From contig NZ_CP058246.1 of NCBI RefSeq assembly GCF_013388355.1, positions 186,001 to 250,000 on the forward strand: 64,000 nt of DNA, read 5' to 3'. Shown here one piece after another: positions 14,895 through 24,259 of the stretch; the first letter of the stretch is position 1; each line of letters begins with the position of its first letter. The translations under genes and the position numbers were made by a program. Origin of the DNA: Flavobacterium sp. LPB0248. GTDB taxonomy: Bacteria > Bacteroidota > Bacteroidia > Flavobacteriales > Flavobacteriaceae. The notes beneath the pieces were generated by a model. It did not search any database and was not told the DNA's origin. It saw nothing but the letters and a program-made list of their open reading frames with translations.

Positions 14895-17837
14895 TCATTT
14901 AATAATCAATTTTTTAGAAACATTAAATGTATTAGAGTTAATTGTCACAATATATATTCCAGTAGCTAAATGATGACTGATTTTTGAAGATGAACTGATT
15001 CTGTTTACCAAAACTTTTCTTCCGGTGCTATCGGTAACTGTTACAATTGCTGTATCACCTGCTTCCAGTGGTGGCAAAACAATATTAAATTCATTATCAA
15101 TTGAAGGATTTGGATAAATGCTAACTTCAGAATTCTCCACCGTAACTTCAACAGGATTCACTTTTTTCGATGTCGAAGTGTTTTGAAACTGCCATTGTGC
15201 ACTTTCCCAATTATTCTGACCTCCAAGATATTGTGCAGAGCCATTTAGGTTTTCAATATGAATCATTGCTCCTGACTGCCATCTGTTTTTGATTCTTACC
15301 CAAGTTGCGTCTACATTTTCAGAAGACCATTGCGCACTCGACCAGCTGGATTGACCTACTGTACATTGCACTGCACCGGTTAAATTCTCAATATGCATTA
15401 CATCTCCTGTACCTACATTTTTTATCATATAGTATGTAGCATCAACGGCCACTTTTTCCCATTTATAAGTATTGTCTGCAACTGTTGGACCGTATCCTAC
15501 ATTGTTTCCGGCATCATATAAATAATTACCTGTCCATTTGTTTTTAATTGTAAAATAGCTTCCTGTTGCGGCATTTACAGTAATTGTTGCAGTACTCGTT
15601 TTATTTCCATCAACTGTTGTTACAGTAATTGTAGCGGTACCTGCTGAAACTGCAGTTACTAATCCTGATGAATTAACCGTTGCCACACCTGTATTGCTTG
15701 AAGTATAATTAACTGATTTATTAGTTGCGTTTGAAGGCAAAACTGTTGGTGTTAGCTGCTGTGTTCCACCTACAGCTAATGTCGCTGATGAAGGACTTAA
15801 ACTCACACTTGTTACTGCTACATTTGATGAGTTTACTGTTATTACAGAATTGGCCGTTTTATTACCATCCTGAGTCGTTACAGTAATGGTAGCAGATCCC
15901 GAAGCAACTGCAGTTACTAAACCTGAACCACTTACTGTTGCAACACCGGTATTATTTGAACTATAACTTACTGTTTTATTGGTAGCACTGGCCGGAGAAA
16001 CAGTAGGAGTTAATTGCTGTGTAGCACCAACGCCTAGAGTTACTGTTCCTGGCGAAAGCGTTACACCTGAAACCGGAACATTTGTAGTTGAACAGTTTCC
16101 ACCCTGCGTCCATGAAAATGTACCAATTGCACTAATTTCTTCATTAGTTGTGGCATTTCCGCCTCTATTAGAATAATTCATATTACAATAAGTACCATTT
16201 CCGCTTGGAGAACCTGCAATAAGTACAAAATAGCCTCTGCCCCAGTTTCTGTTCAATACATTGTTATTTGGATATTCTTTACCCGTTCCGTTAACGGTTA
16301 TGTCTTTAAAAGAAAGATTATAAATACCATCTCCCGATCTTTTACTAATAGAAATAGCATCGTTTCTTGAATCTATAATATCAATGCTGTAAAGCTGAAC
16401 ATTCTTAACTTGACTTCCGGCATTCGTAGCACTAAAAATATCAATTGCCGCCACGGGATTATTGTAGGTATCATTAAAAGTTCCGCAGGCTGTTACGGTA
16501 ATATCATGAATTTCGTGCATACCATCGTTGTTAAATGGTGCTCCCGGAAAATTATTACTCACTCTAATTCCTGCTTCCAGATTGTCTTTGATAATTAAAT
16601 TGTAACCTTTGTTATTTTTCCCTCCGTAAATAGCAAGTCCACAAGCGCGCCAACAGTTTTCTGAAGTATTGTATCTAAATGTATTATTGATACATTCGAG
16701 TCCGTCAGCAGACCAAATCGCCTGATCATCGTCTCCATTGTTTCTAAAATTACAATGTTCTACAATTGAATTCGCTGTTCCTTTACAAAGATTGATTCCA
16801 TCAGCATAATTATTTCTAAAACGACAGTGCGATAATGTAAATCCGTCAGCAATTGCCGGCCCACCAGAATTGTATTGCGCAATCCAGGCACCACATTCAA
16901 AATGTTCTGCCCAGATATTTTTTACTATTGAACCACTTGTAAAAACTCCATTTATTGCTTTATAAGAATTACTTCTCGAAGCTGAATTTGTTGTAAGATA
17001 TAAATCTGTGAACGAAATGTTACTTGCATTGGCACGTAATCCGCCATTTAAACTACTGGTATTGGTAAAATTAATCTGTGTGTACCACATTCCTGCGCCA
17101 ATTAGCGAAGTGTTTGCTGAACCAAAATATAATTCTCGGTTAACATTATAAACCCCAGCTGGAACAAATATTTTTTTTCCGCCATTTGCATCAATAAAAG
17201 TTTGAAGATCACTACCATTTCCTGAATAAGTTACGGCACCTGCAGGAGCTGTAACAGCTGTTGGCACTGGTTCCATTTCTGCAAAATCAATATGGACATT
17301 ACCTGATTCTCTCACCAATTTTAATGTTCCGTTTACAGCAATTTTAGCAGGAAGTTTATAACGAACTTCATCAAAACGCATTCTTGGGTTTTGATTTGTA
17401 ATTCCGTTATTGTTCGGATTTCCGTTGCTCCACAAATATTCCCAAGACCAGGTTGAAGTTAAAGTAAGCGTTGTAAGCTTTGTGTTGCCATTATAAACCC
17501 CAATAGTTCCGGATTGCCCGTCAGGAACACTATAACGAATTACTAATCCATCAGCAGCTTCACTAAGCATCCATTGAACGGTCGCATTAGTCGCAGACAT
17601 ATTCACACACTGCTGACCTGAAGCTTCTGACTGAAGATCGCCCTGACTGTATGATTTTGCAGTAACTGAAGCACCATTAGACAATTGGCCTAAATCTGCT
17701 TCGTATCTTTTATACGGTGCATCATAATAACCACGCTGGGCATAGGAACCTGAAGCAAAAAGAAGAAAAAAAAACCATAATATAATATGGTAATATTGGA
17801 CTCTTCTCAAAAAAATAAAATGTAATTTGTTTCTCAT
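14895..17837 (-). CDS. GH87 alpha-1,3-glucanase (mutanase/mycodextranase type), T9SS-exported
   Basis: A 980-residue multidomain enzyme expected to cut alpha-1,3-glucan, as in fungal walls or bacterial mutan. Order: signal peptide (1-34, ending SYAQ); a CBM35-like domain (about 40-195, YEADLGQLSNGASVTAKSYS); a right-handed beta-helix (about 200-585); two tandem Big2 Ig-like domains (about 590-668 and 673-755, each with VTLxxGxTQQLTPTV); a ricin-type lectin-like domain (about 757-890); and a T9SS type A sorting domain (about 905-980, VSIYPNPSIDNEF). Asp346 (NNYADG) and Asp369-Asp370 (NNGDD) have the spacing of 23 and 24 residues that I recall for the three catalytic Asp of characterised GH87 enzymes. 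The gene stands alone. Exact substrate is inferred. Confidence 0.85.
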   Translation of the reverse strand: MRNKLHFIFLRRVQYYHIILWFFFLLFASGSYAQRGYYDAPYKRYEADLGQLSNGASVTAKSYSQGDLQSEASGQQCVNMSATNATVQWMLSEAADGLVIRYSVPDGQSGTIGVYNGNTKLTTLTLTSTWSWEYLWSNGNPNNNGITNQNPRMRFDEVRYKLPAKIAVNGTLKLVRESGNVHIDFAEMEPVPTAVTAPAGAVTYSGNGSDLQTFIDANGGKKIFVPAGVYNVNRELYFGSANTSLIGAGMWYTQINFTNTSSLNGGLRANASNISFTDLYLTTNSASRSNSYKAINGVFTSGSIVKNIWAEHFECGAWIAQYNSGGPAIADGFTLSHCRFRNNYADGINLCKGTANSIVEHCNFRNNGDDDQAIWSADGLECINNTFRYNTSENCWRACGLAIYGGKNNKGYNLIIKDNLEAGIRVSNNFPGAPFNNDGMHEIHDITVTACGTFNDTYNNPVAAIDIFSATNAGSQVKNVQLYSIDIIDSRNDAISISKRSGDGIYNLSFKDITVNGTGKEYPNNNVLNRNWGRGYFVLIAGSPSGNGTYCNMNYSNRGGNATTNEEISAIGTFSWTQGGNCSTTNVPVSGVTLSPGTVTLGVGATQQLTPTVSPASATNKTVSYSSNNTGVATVSGSGLVTAVASGSATITVTTQDGNKTANSVITVNSSNVAVTSVSLSPSSATLAVGGTQQLTPTVLPSNATNKSVNYTSSNTGVATVNSSGLVTAVSAGTATITVTTVDGNKTSTATITVNAATGSYFTIKNKWTGNYLYDAGNNVGYGPTVADNTYKWEKVAVDATYYMIKNVGTGDVMHIENLTGAVQCTVGQSSWSSAQWSSENVDATWVRIKNRWQSGAMIHIENLNGSAQYLGGQNNWESAQWQFQNTSTSKKVNPVEVTVENSEVSIYPNPSIDNEFNIVLPPLEAGDTAIVTVTDSTGRKVLVNRISSSSKISHHLATGIYIVTINSNTFNVSKKLIIK

Positions 17838-18210
17838 AAATTTTGGTTTATTAAATAGTTAGTGCCTTACAAAAAGGTCATAACGAAACTATACTTAAAA
17901 AAGAAATTAAGGTAAAAATGGACAAAAAATCAAGATCAACACAAAGACTTAATAACTATAAAAGACTAAAAATCAATCAAATACACTCTTAGCCAAAATA
18001 AAAAATCAAGAATCAATATAGATGCAAATTTGATAATTTAAGGTCCTGAAAATGAGAATATAAAAAAACAACCTTATTTTTAATCCTATTTGTTTTTAAA
18101 AATTTACTTACAATTATTTCTCGAGAGTAGTTTGATTAAAAAAATTTATTCTTCTCAATTTGCATATTCACCCAAATCTATTTACTACAAAAACAATAAA
18201 TTATTCATAA
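17838..18210. other. AT-rich intergenic region upstream of the GH87 gene
   Basis: About 370 bases with no credible gene. It must hold the GH87 promoter on the - strand, but I see no confident -33/-7 pair. Confidence 0.4.
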
Positions 18211-18243
18211 AAAAAACCAGTGAATTAACTTCACTGGTTTTTT
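18211..18243. terminator. intrinsic terminator, CAGTGAA family copy 3
   Basis: AAAAAACCAGTGAA (18211-18224) pairs with TTCACTGGTTTTTT (18230-18243) around TTAAC. It ends the META-domain gene, whose stop is at 18296. Confidence 0.85.
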
Positions 18244-18295
18244 ATTTAATCTTTATAAATCATCATTTATTTTAAGATGATTTATATAAATGTAT

Positions 18296-19318
18296 TTATT
18301 TCGTAATACCAAACATCATGACCAATCTATCGTTAAGATAAAAATTAAGAGTTTGTTCTGCTACATCAAAACGTAAATCTTTATTATTTAAATACGATAA
18401 CATTTTTTGCTCTGTTTTATTTGCTTCTTCACTAATACATGCCATTGCCGTAACCGCTACTTTATCAAAAGAAATAGTATCGCCATTAGTTTCATAAGTT
18501 CCCGAGAAGTTGTTGCAACCTGAATTTCCGCTCACTTTCTTTTCTGCTGGGTTAAACTTAATAGAAGCTTTTCCGTAATCTTGTCCAACATTTTCTAGTG
18601 CGATTAGTTTCCAATTGTTTTTTGCAATAAAGCTCCACAATTCATCTTGAGTTGGAATAGAAAATTCCATAACCACTTTGTTCTTAGTGTTTTTAAACTG
18701 TACTTTATTGTTTTTCTTTACAATTTTGAACTTTTTGTTTGTGATCGCAGCGCTAAAATCTTGTTCTAATTTCATGCTTTCGCTATCACAAGCCATTAAA
18801 GTTCCCATAGGAGAATTGGTCTTAATTTGATTCTTTGAAGAAAGCTTCGTGTATTTTACGTTGAAATTATTACATCCGTTTTTACCGCTTATTGTGCCCG
18901 TTTCATCGTTAATGGTGATAAATGCTTTTCCGCTGTTTATCTTTTTCCCGTTTAATTGGGTTAAAATCATTTTGGTATTATAAATTCCTTTTTCCTTAGT
19001 TACAGGAGTTTTAGAAATTATACTTTTCAATTTATACTCGTATGCAGAAGCATCGGCCGGAATAGGTTCTGGTCTTTTGGCTTTCGTAACCAGTAATTCA
19101 TATCGGTTTCCTTTTTCAAAATTAAAACCTTCAATATGATTATAAAAAAGCTGCCATTCTTTGTCGTTGTCATACTTTACCTGTAGACATTCCATTGGGC
19201 CAACACCCGTACATGGCACTTTACTTTCTTTTACAAACATTTTTAAACTTTCCTGACCATATGTAAATGTTGATAATAACACTACTACAAAAACATACAT
19301 ACATTTAAATCTTTTCAT
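18296..19318 (-). CDS. secreted DUF4377 and double META-domain protein
   Basis: A 340-residue exported protein. A signal peptide (MKRFKCMYVFVVVLLSTFTY) is followed by a DUF4377-like domain (about 25-105; VPCTGVGPMECLQVK, WQLFYNHIEGF) and two META/HslJ-like domains. The first spans about 112-225 (SGKNGCNNFNVKYTK, MGTLMACDSESM) and the second about 230-338 (SGNSGCNNFSGTYE, VTAMACISEEA). META domains occur in E. coli HslJ, linked to heat and novobiocin resistance, and in many envelope stress proteins; the biochemical role is unknown. The paired GCNNF...MAC motifs suggest one disulfide per META domain. The gene is alone with its own terminator. Confidence 0.85.
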   Translation of the reverse strand: MKRFKCMYVFVVVLLSTFTYGQESLKMFVKESKVPCTGVGPMECLQVKYDNDKEWQLFYNHIEGFNFEKGNRYELLVTKAKRPEPIPADASAYEYKLKSIISKTPVTKEKGIYNTKMILTQLNGKKINSGKAFITINDETGTISGKNGCNNFNVKYTKLSSKNQIKTNSPMGTLMACDSESMKLEQDFSAAITNKKFKIVKKNNKVQFKNTKNKVVMEFSIPTQDELWSFIAKNNWKLIALENVGQDYGKASIKFNPAEKKVSGNSGCNNFSGTYETNGDTISFDKVAVTAMACISEEANKTEQKMLSYLNNKDLRFDVAEQTLNFYLNDRLVMMFGITK

Positions 19319-19645
19319 TTATTTTAATTTTTTTAGAACACCGATTAAGCGTTCTGATTATTTATGATTTTTTTGCAGGCACGAATTGTGCCACTTTAAA
19401 ATAAAGAATGTTTTTAACTTTTTTTTATCAGCCTTAAATTTGGATTTTTCTTTAACAACCAAACTACTACATACTCATAATCAGCTTGTTTGTGTAAATA
19501 TAACAAAAATTCTCCTTTCTGTTATATTTAAGAATAATTTTGTAGGATTTACACCTTATTTAGACTTAAAACTGCCATCATCTAGATATTTGACATAGTT
19601 TTTAACTCATGGATAAATTAGCCTAACGGAAAAGGAAAATATGAT
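19319..19645. other. intergenic region
   Basis: 327 bases between the META-domain gene and the MEDS gene. I see no gene, RNA or clear repeat in it. Confidence 0.4.
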
Positions 19646-20281
19646 TTAAGATTTAAGCGCACTAGATCGAGAAGAAAGATTAGAAAGCAATTCTAAAGGT
19701 TCTACATAATGCGGATTTTTGCTGATTTTCCCATCTTTGATTACATAAGGATGTGTAAGCAATATATCTGTAAGCGTATTTGAACTGAAACTACTTATAT
19801 CGTACATACAAATTAATGAAACTGAATGTTGCGGAGTTAGCAGATTCAGTCTGGCTTCATATTCTAAAAGTTCATCGGTTCCTGGCAGGTTTTTGAGCGC
19901 CCAAACCATATCTCCGCAAGCTCTGACACTATCATAACCCGCTCTTGAAGCCGACAGTAAAGTCTGTTCGAGCATTTTGTACATTTTATCTGCAGCGAAC
20001 TCGCCATCTTTGATATAAGAATTTTCAGAAGCCATCACTTCCAATTGACCGCTAGACAGTTTTTCAGCGATAGAAATTCCATTATCAGCCAGACAACGGC
20101 AATGTTCACCATGACGGTTTCCTTCAAGAATGTTGATTACTTTGTCATTGGCCTCCAAACCCTCCAAAATATAAGGAATGATTACTTCATATTGCTGTTC
20201 TCTCGAATCGAAAAAACCGCAAATGTGCATTGGAGCCGACAATAATTCTCCGCATACCGAAAAAGGAGTTTGTTTATTCAT
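19646..20281 (-). CDS. MEDS-domain (DcmR-type sensory) protein
   Basis: A soluble 211-residue protein that matches the MEDS domain, a sensory module first described in methylotroph and methanogen regulators. Typical parts are HICGFFDSREQQYEVIIPYI near the N-terminus, EGLEANDKVINILEG, YDSVRACGDMVWALKNLPGT (with the MxW pattern) and LICMYDISSFSS. No DNA-binding or kinase domain is attached, so it must pass its signal to a partner. It lies 26 bases after the DUF1826-like gene on the same strand and probably belongs to the same transcript as the dehydrogenase. Ligand unknown. Confidence 0.75.
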   Translation of the reverse strand: MNKQTPFSVCGELLSAPMHICGFFDSREQQYEVIIPYILEGLEANDKVINILEGNRHGEHCRCLADNGISIAEKLSSGQLEVMASENSYIKDGEFAADKMYKMLEQTLLSASRAGYDSVRACGDMVWALKNLPGTDELLEYEARLNLLTPQHSVSLICMYDISSFSSNTLTDILLTHPYVIKDGKISKNPHYVEPLELLSNLSSRSSALKS

Positions 20282-20307
20282 GTATCAAATATACGCATTT
20301 AGTTTCA

Positions 20308-21027
20308 TCAACAAATCAGCAACAATCGATATTCTCCATCATTTTCTACTGGTGCTCTATGAACACAGGGCAATACTTCTTGTTTTGGATGATCTACAGC
20401 CAGACGCCAAAGATGTCCTAAGCCGAGATTAATAGGTTCTGCATCTTTGTGTAATTGATAGTGCAAATCAAAATAATTTTCCTTTAAAAAGTCTTCGAAC
20501 TCATTCTCTGGTCCATCATGAAGCTCTTTTAGCTTCGCTCGAATTTCTGGAATTAAGATTTTTTGTTCTGCCTGCGTATTAGAAACAATATCGCTTGCCG
20601 CTCCGTGATAGGTGCATAAAAAAGTGTCTGTTGCAATAGGCGAACGATCTACGTGAAACGAATACACATCGGTAGATATGAAATCAAATTCATCATCACG
20701 TTCATAACATTTCAGTAAATTGAGAGAAGGCGAAGCTCCGAAATCGGCTAATAATTGTAAATCGTTTAAGATTATTTCTCTTGCTATATTTCCCTTTTCC
20801 GAAAGTTGAAGCGCAATTAAATCTGCGGGAGAAACTTCGGTTATATTTTCTCTTAAAGACAACTTGGCAACAATCTCGCTAAAATCGCCATCCAGATTTC
20901 TGTGCCAGCAAAGTGCATTCATTTCTCCTTTAAAATTGGTCTTTACAAGTTCAGAGAAAGTAGATACTATTCCTATTTGATTGCTGTCAGAAAATGTGCT
21001 GCTCATAGTATGATGCAAAGAAATCAA
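20308..21027 (-). CDS. DUF1826-like protein
   Basis: A soluble 239-residue protein. The segment SFHVDRSPIATDTFLCTYHG (about residues 139-158) resembles the conserved core of DUF1826, whose function is unknown. The alternating HVD and a later His-rich part (FDLHYQLHKDAEP) could bind metal. It lies 5 bases downstream of the semialdehyde dehydrogenase gene and 26 bases upstream of the MEDS gene, so the three form one unit. The DUF1826 assignment is moderate and needs a profile search. Confidence 0.55.
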   Translation of the reverse strand: MISLHHTMSSTFSDSNQIGIVSTFSELVKTNFKGEMNALCWHRNLDGDFSEIVAKLSLRENITEVSPADLIALQLSEKGNIAREIILNDLQLLADFGASPSLNLLKCYERDDEFDFISTDVYSFHVDRSPIATDTFLCTYHGAASDIVSNTQAEQKILIPEIRAKLKELHDGPENEFEDFLKENYFDLHYQLHKDAEPINLGLGHLWRLAVDHPKQEVLPCVHRAPVENDGEYRLLLIC

Positions 21028-21032
21028 TTAAT

Positions 21033-22397
21033 TTAATTTTTATATTTATTAATGTAAACCGTTTTCTTGTTTACAAATTCCTGAATACCATCTTGCGAAA
21101 GTTCACGTCCGTATCCAGAATTTTTAGTTCCTCCAAAAGGCAATCTTTGGTCGCTCTTTACGAGTTCGTTTACAAATACTGCTCCTTCATCAAATTTTGG
21201 CAATAATCGGACGGCTTTTTCAAAGTCTTCCGTAAAAATTGTAACTCCAAGCCCAAACGGACTGCTATTTGAAAGCTCGATAGCTTCTTCTTCATTTTTA
21301 AAAGTCGTGATTCCGATTACGGGACCAAAAATTTCTTCTTTAAAAATAGACATCTCCGCAGTAACATTTCCTATAACAGTAGGTTCAAAATAAGCTTTAT
21401 TTCTTTTACCTCCCAGCAAAACTACGGCGCCTTTTTCTAGTGTCTGCTCAAGCTGTTTTTCGAGTTCTTCGGCAAGATCAATACGAGCCATAGTTCCAAT
21501 TGTGGTTTCTTCACTTAAAGGATCTCCGTGACGAAGGCCTCTAACACCTTCAAGAAAGGCTTTTGTAAATTCTTTGGCAATAGATGATTCTACCAATAAA
21601 CGCTTTCCAGCAATACAGCTCTGCCCCGCATTCTGAAAACGTGCTTGTACACAAGTTTTTACTGTTTGTTCCAGATTACAGTCTGCAAAAACAACCAAGG
21701 CATTGCTTCCTCCAAGTTCTAGCACTGTTTTTTTAATTTCGCTTCCCGCAACAGCGGCTACAGCCCTGCCCGCTGCTTCACTTCCGGTAAGTGTGACCGC
21801 TTTCATTTTTGGATTTCTAATGATTTCTTCTACCTTTTTACTGCCAATTGGCAGATTAGTAAAACAACCTTTAGGAAAACCTGCTTTTTCGAATATTTTT
21901 TCAATACTCATAGCGCACTTCATTACATTGCTGGCATGTTTCAATATTCCGACATTTCCCGCCATCAGCGCAGGCACAGCAAAACGCATAACTTGCCAGA
22001 ATGGATAATTCCAAGGCATAATAGCCAAAACAACTCCAATTGGTTCGTAACTAACGTAACTTTTATGCGCTTCTGTTTCAATTATTTTATCTGCAAGCAT
22101 TTCAGAAGCATGCGTCGCATAAAAATCACACAAAGCAGCACATTTTTCTATTTCTGCTATTGACTGAGTAATTGGTTTTCCCATTTCCTGAGTTATAATC
22201 TGTGCATATTCACGAGCGTTTTTTCTCAGTTCCTGACCAGCATTTTTCATCAATATGGAGCGTTCAGAAAATGGAACTTCTTTCCATAATTTATATTGCA
22301 GATCTGCCTTGTCAATTGCATTCTTAATATCTTGACTCTCTAATTCAGCAGATTCGTATACCGTTTCCTGATTATAAGGATTTATAGACTTTATCAT
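21033..22397 (-). CDS. NAD(P)-dependent succinate-semialdehyde-type dehydrogenase
   Basis: A 454-residue aldehyde dehydrogenase of the SSADH/GabD subgroup, with the shorter length of the bacterial YneI/Sad branch. It oxidises an aldehyde, probably succinate semialdehyde, to the acid. Catalytic residues are visible: Asn130 (MPWNYPFW), Glu227 (VLELGGSN) and Cys261 (NAGQSCIAGKR); the coenzyme loop TLTGSEAAG (202-210) and Lys153 are present. It is first in an apparent operon with the DUF1826-like and MEDS genes and lies downstream of an amino acid permease that has its own terminator. Together with the permease this suggests 4-aminobutyrate or a related amino acid as source, but no aminotransferase is nearby. 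Confidence 0.85.
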   Translation of the reverse strand: MIKSINPYNQETVYESAELESQDIKNAIDKADLQYKLWKEVPFSERSILMKNAGQELRKNAREYAQIITQEMGKPITQSIAEIEKCAALCDFYATHASEMLADKIIETEAHKSYVSYEPIGVVLAIMPWNYPFWQVMRFAVPALMAGNVGILKHASNVMKCAMSIEKIFEKAGFPKGCFTNLPIGSKKVEEIIRNPKMKAVTLTGSEAAGRAVAAVAGSEIKKTVLELGGSNALVVFADCNLEQTVKTCVQARFQNAGQSCIAGKRLLVESSIAKEFTKAFLEGVRGLRHGDPLSEETTIGTMARIDLAEELEKQLEQTLEKGAVVLLGGKRNKAYFEPTVIGNVTAEMSIFKEEIFGPVIGITTFKNEEEAIELSNSSPFGLGVTIFTEDFEKAVRLLPKFDEGAVFVNELVKSDQRLPFGGTKNSGYGRELSQDGIQEFVNKKTVYINKYKN

Positions 22398-22540
22398 AAT
22401 TTATATTTTAATCTATTTAATTTAAAGCTATGTAAAAGGTACAATTTATTTTAGTTTTATCAAATAGGGTTATTTTTCTAAACTAGAAAAACATATTGCA
22501 AGTAACCAGAATAAACTAAACTGTTTTATCATGACTAGTG

Positions 22541-22584
22541 AAAAAAAAAGCATTGAAAATCATATCAATGCTGATTTTCAATGC
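22541..22584 (-). terminator. strong intrinsic terminator after the permease
   Basis: A 13-bp stem, GCATTGAAAATCA (22550-22562) with TGATTTTCAATGC (22572-22584), followed on the - strand by nine U (A-run 22541-22549). It separates the permease from the dehydrogenase operon. Confidence 0.9.
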
Positions 22585-22607
22585 CTAGAATAAAAATACG
22601 ATTAAAA

Positions 22608-24035
22608 CTACGTATTCTTTGTTTTAAAAACTTTGTAAAATACAAACAGAATACCCAGCCAAATAGGAATTAATTCTACTGATAATTTCATATTGGTCAT
22701 CCACATGATACATAAGATACCTAATAAAAATACAAAACAGATGTAATTGCTAACTGGATAAAATATGGATGCAAACTTAGTTTTTGTGTTTTCCTTTTCT
22801 TTCGTGCGTCTAAATTGAAGATGTGTATACGAAATCATAACCCAGTTAATAACCAAGCAAGACACTACTAAAGACATTAAAATGCTAAATGCCTCTTCTG
22901 GAATTACCTTGTTGATTAAAATACAGATCGCTGCAAAGCATGAAGAAATTAAAATGGCGTTAACAGGTACTGATTGTTTGTTTAGTTTCTTTAAAAACTT
23001 AGGGGCACTGCCTTGATCTGCCAAACCAAATAACATTCGTGAGTTGCTGTATACACTACTATTGTATACAGATAAAGCAGCAGTTAATACAATTAAATTC
23101 AACACATTGGCGATAAGTCGCGTAAAGTATATTTTGTTGCCAAACAGCTCAAATTCCATTCCGTTTAAATTCTGAAAAACCATTACAAACGGACTGCTGT
23201 CTGTAGTAATTTGTCTCCAAGGTGACAAAGCAAATAAAATGACCAAAGCACCCACATAAAATATAAGAATTCTATAAATAACCTGATTGGTTGCTTTTGG
23301 AATATTTTTTTCTGGATTTTCGGCCTCGGCAGCGGTAATTCCAATTAGTTCTAAACCTCCAAAAGAGAACATAATTAAAGCCATCGCTGATAATAATCCT
23401 TGAAAACTGCCATTTGCCGTTTTTTCGAAGAAACCTTTTGGAAAAAAGCCTCCATCGTTATATAAATTATGAATTGTAGCATGTTCTCCTCCTGTTCCAC
23501 TTATCAATAAATAAGTTCCAAAAAGAATCATTGCAATAATGGCAACCACTTTTATAATTGAAAACCAGAATTCTGTTTCTCCGTAAACTTTTACCGAAGC
23601 AAAATTTAAAGCATTGATAACTAGAAAGAAAAATAAACTCGAAGCCCAAAGCGGAACTTCTGGCCACCAAAATTGCACATAAACACCAATGGCTGTAAGT
23701 TCGGCCATACTGACTAAAATATATAAAATCCAATAATTCCAACCAGATGCAAAACCAGCAAAAGAACCGCAATATTTATAGGCAAAATAGCTAAAACTTC
23801 CAGATACAGGCTCTTCGACAACCATTTCTCCAAGCTGTCTCATAATAAAAAAGGCAATGATTCCGGCAATAGCATATCCTAAAATAACAGATGGTCCTGC
23901 TAATACAGCTGCTGGACCAATACCAAGGAAAAGCCCTGTTCCTATTGATCCGCCTAAGGCAATTAATTGAATGTGACGGTTAGTCAACCCACGTTTAAGC
24001 TGGTTTTCTTCTATAGCTTCATGTTTTTCTTTCAC
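22608..24035 (-). CDS. amino acid permease (APC superfamily)
   Basis: A 475-residue inner-membrane transporter with about twelve TM segments. The N-terminus has the signature of the amino acid transporter family of APC permeases: LTNRHIQLIALGGSIGTGLF followed by LGIGPAAVLAGPSVIL, then GEMVVEEPVSGSFSYFAYKY. It is close in pattern to AroP, PheP, GabP and CycA, which use proton symport; the substrate cannot be read from sequence. It has its own strong terminator. The dehydrogenase downstream makes 4-aminobutyrate a possible substrate. Confidence 0.85.
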   Translation of the reverse strand: MKEKHEAIEENQLKRGLTNRHIQLIALGGSIGTGLFLGIGPAAVLAGPSVILGYAIAGIIAFFIMRQLGEMVVEEPVSGSFSYFAYKYCGSFAGFASGWNYWILYILVSMAELTAIGVYVQFWWPEVPLWASSLFFFLVINALNFASVKVYGETEFWFSIIKVVAIIAMILFGTYLLISGTGGEHATIHNLYNDGGFFPKGFFEKTANGSFQGLLSAMALIMFSFGGLELIGITAAEAENPEKNIPKATNQVIYRILIFYVGALVILFALSPWRQITTDSSPFVMVFQNLNGMEFELFGNKIYFTRLIANVLNLIVLTAALSVYNSSVYSNSRMLFGLADQGSAPKFLKKLNKQSVPVNAILISSCFAAICILINKVIPEEAFSILMSLVVSCLVINWVMISYTHLQFRRTKEKENTKTKFASIFYPVSNYICFVFLLGILCIMWMTNMKLSVELIPIWLGILFVFYKVFKTKNT

Positions 24036-24199
24036 AAATTAGGATTTAAAGGAGTTAAATGTTTTTGGAAATGTATAAACAGCGAAGATAAGTTAAAAAA
24101 GGAATCGTGCAAAGCCACTTTTTTAAATATTATTTGAATAAAATGTCTCAATTCTCTTTAATTTGTTTTTGCCATTCTTTTAAAGGCATAGATATAAAA

Positions 24200-24220
24200 A
24201 AAACCGCTAATAGCGGTTTT
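24200..24220 (-). terminator. terminator of the isoaspartyl operon
   Basis: AAAACCGC (24200-24207) pairs with GCGGTTTT (24213-24220) around TAATA, preceded on the + strand by an A-run that gives the U-tract. It lies 40 bases after the last gene of the operon. Confidence 0.8.
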
Positions 24221-24259
24221 CATGATTTTTAAGTGGCATGCATCCTTAAAATATTAATT

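Noticed and set aside
15590..16075. Tandem DNA repeat or CRISPR-like array
   Set aside because: The repetition is explained by two tandem Big2 Ig-like domains in the GH87 protein.
18090..18275. 61-aa + strand frame near 18.1 kb
   Set aside because: It runs through a terminator, has no family look and is mostly Lys, Phe and Tyr from AT-rich DNA.
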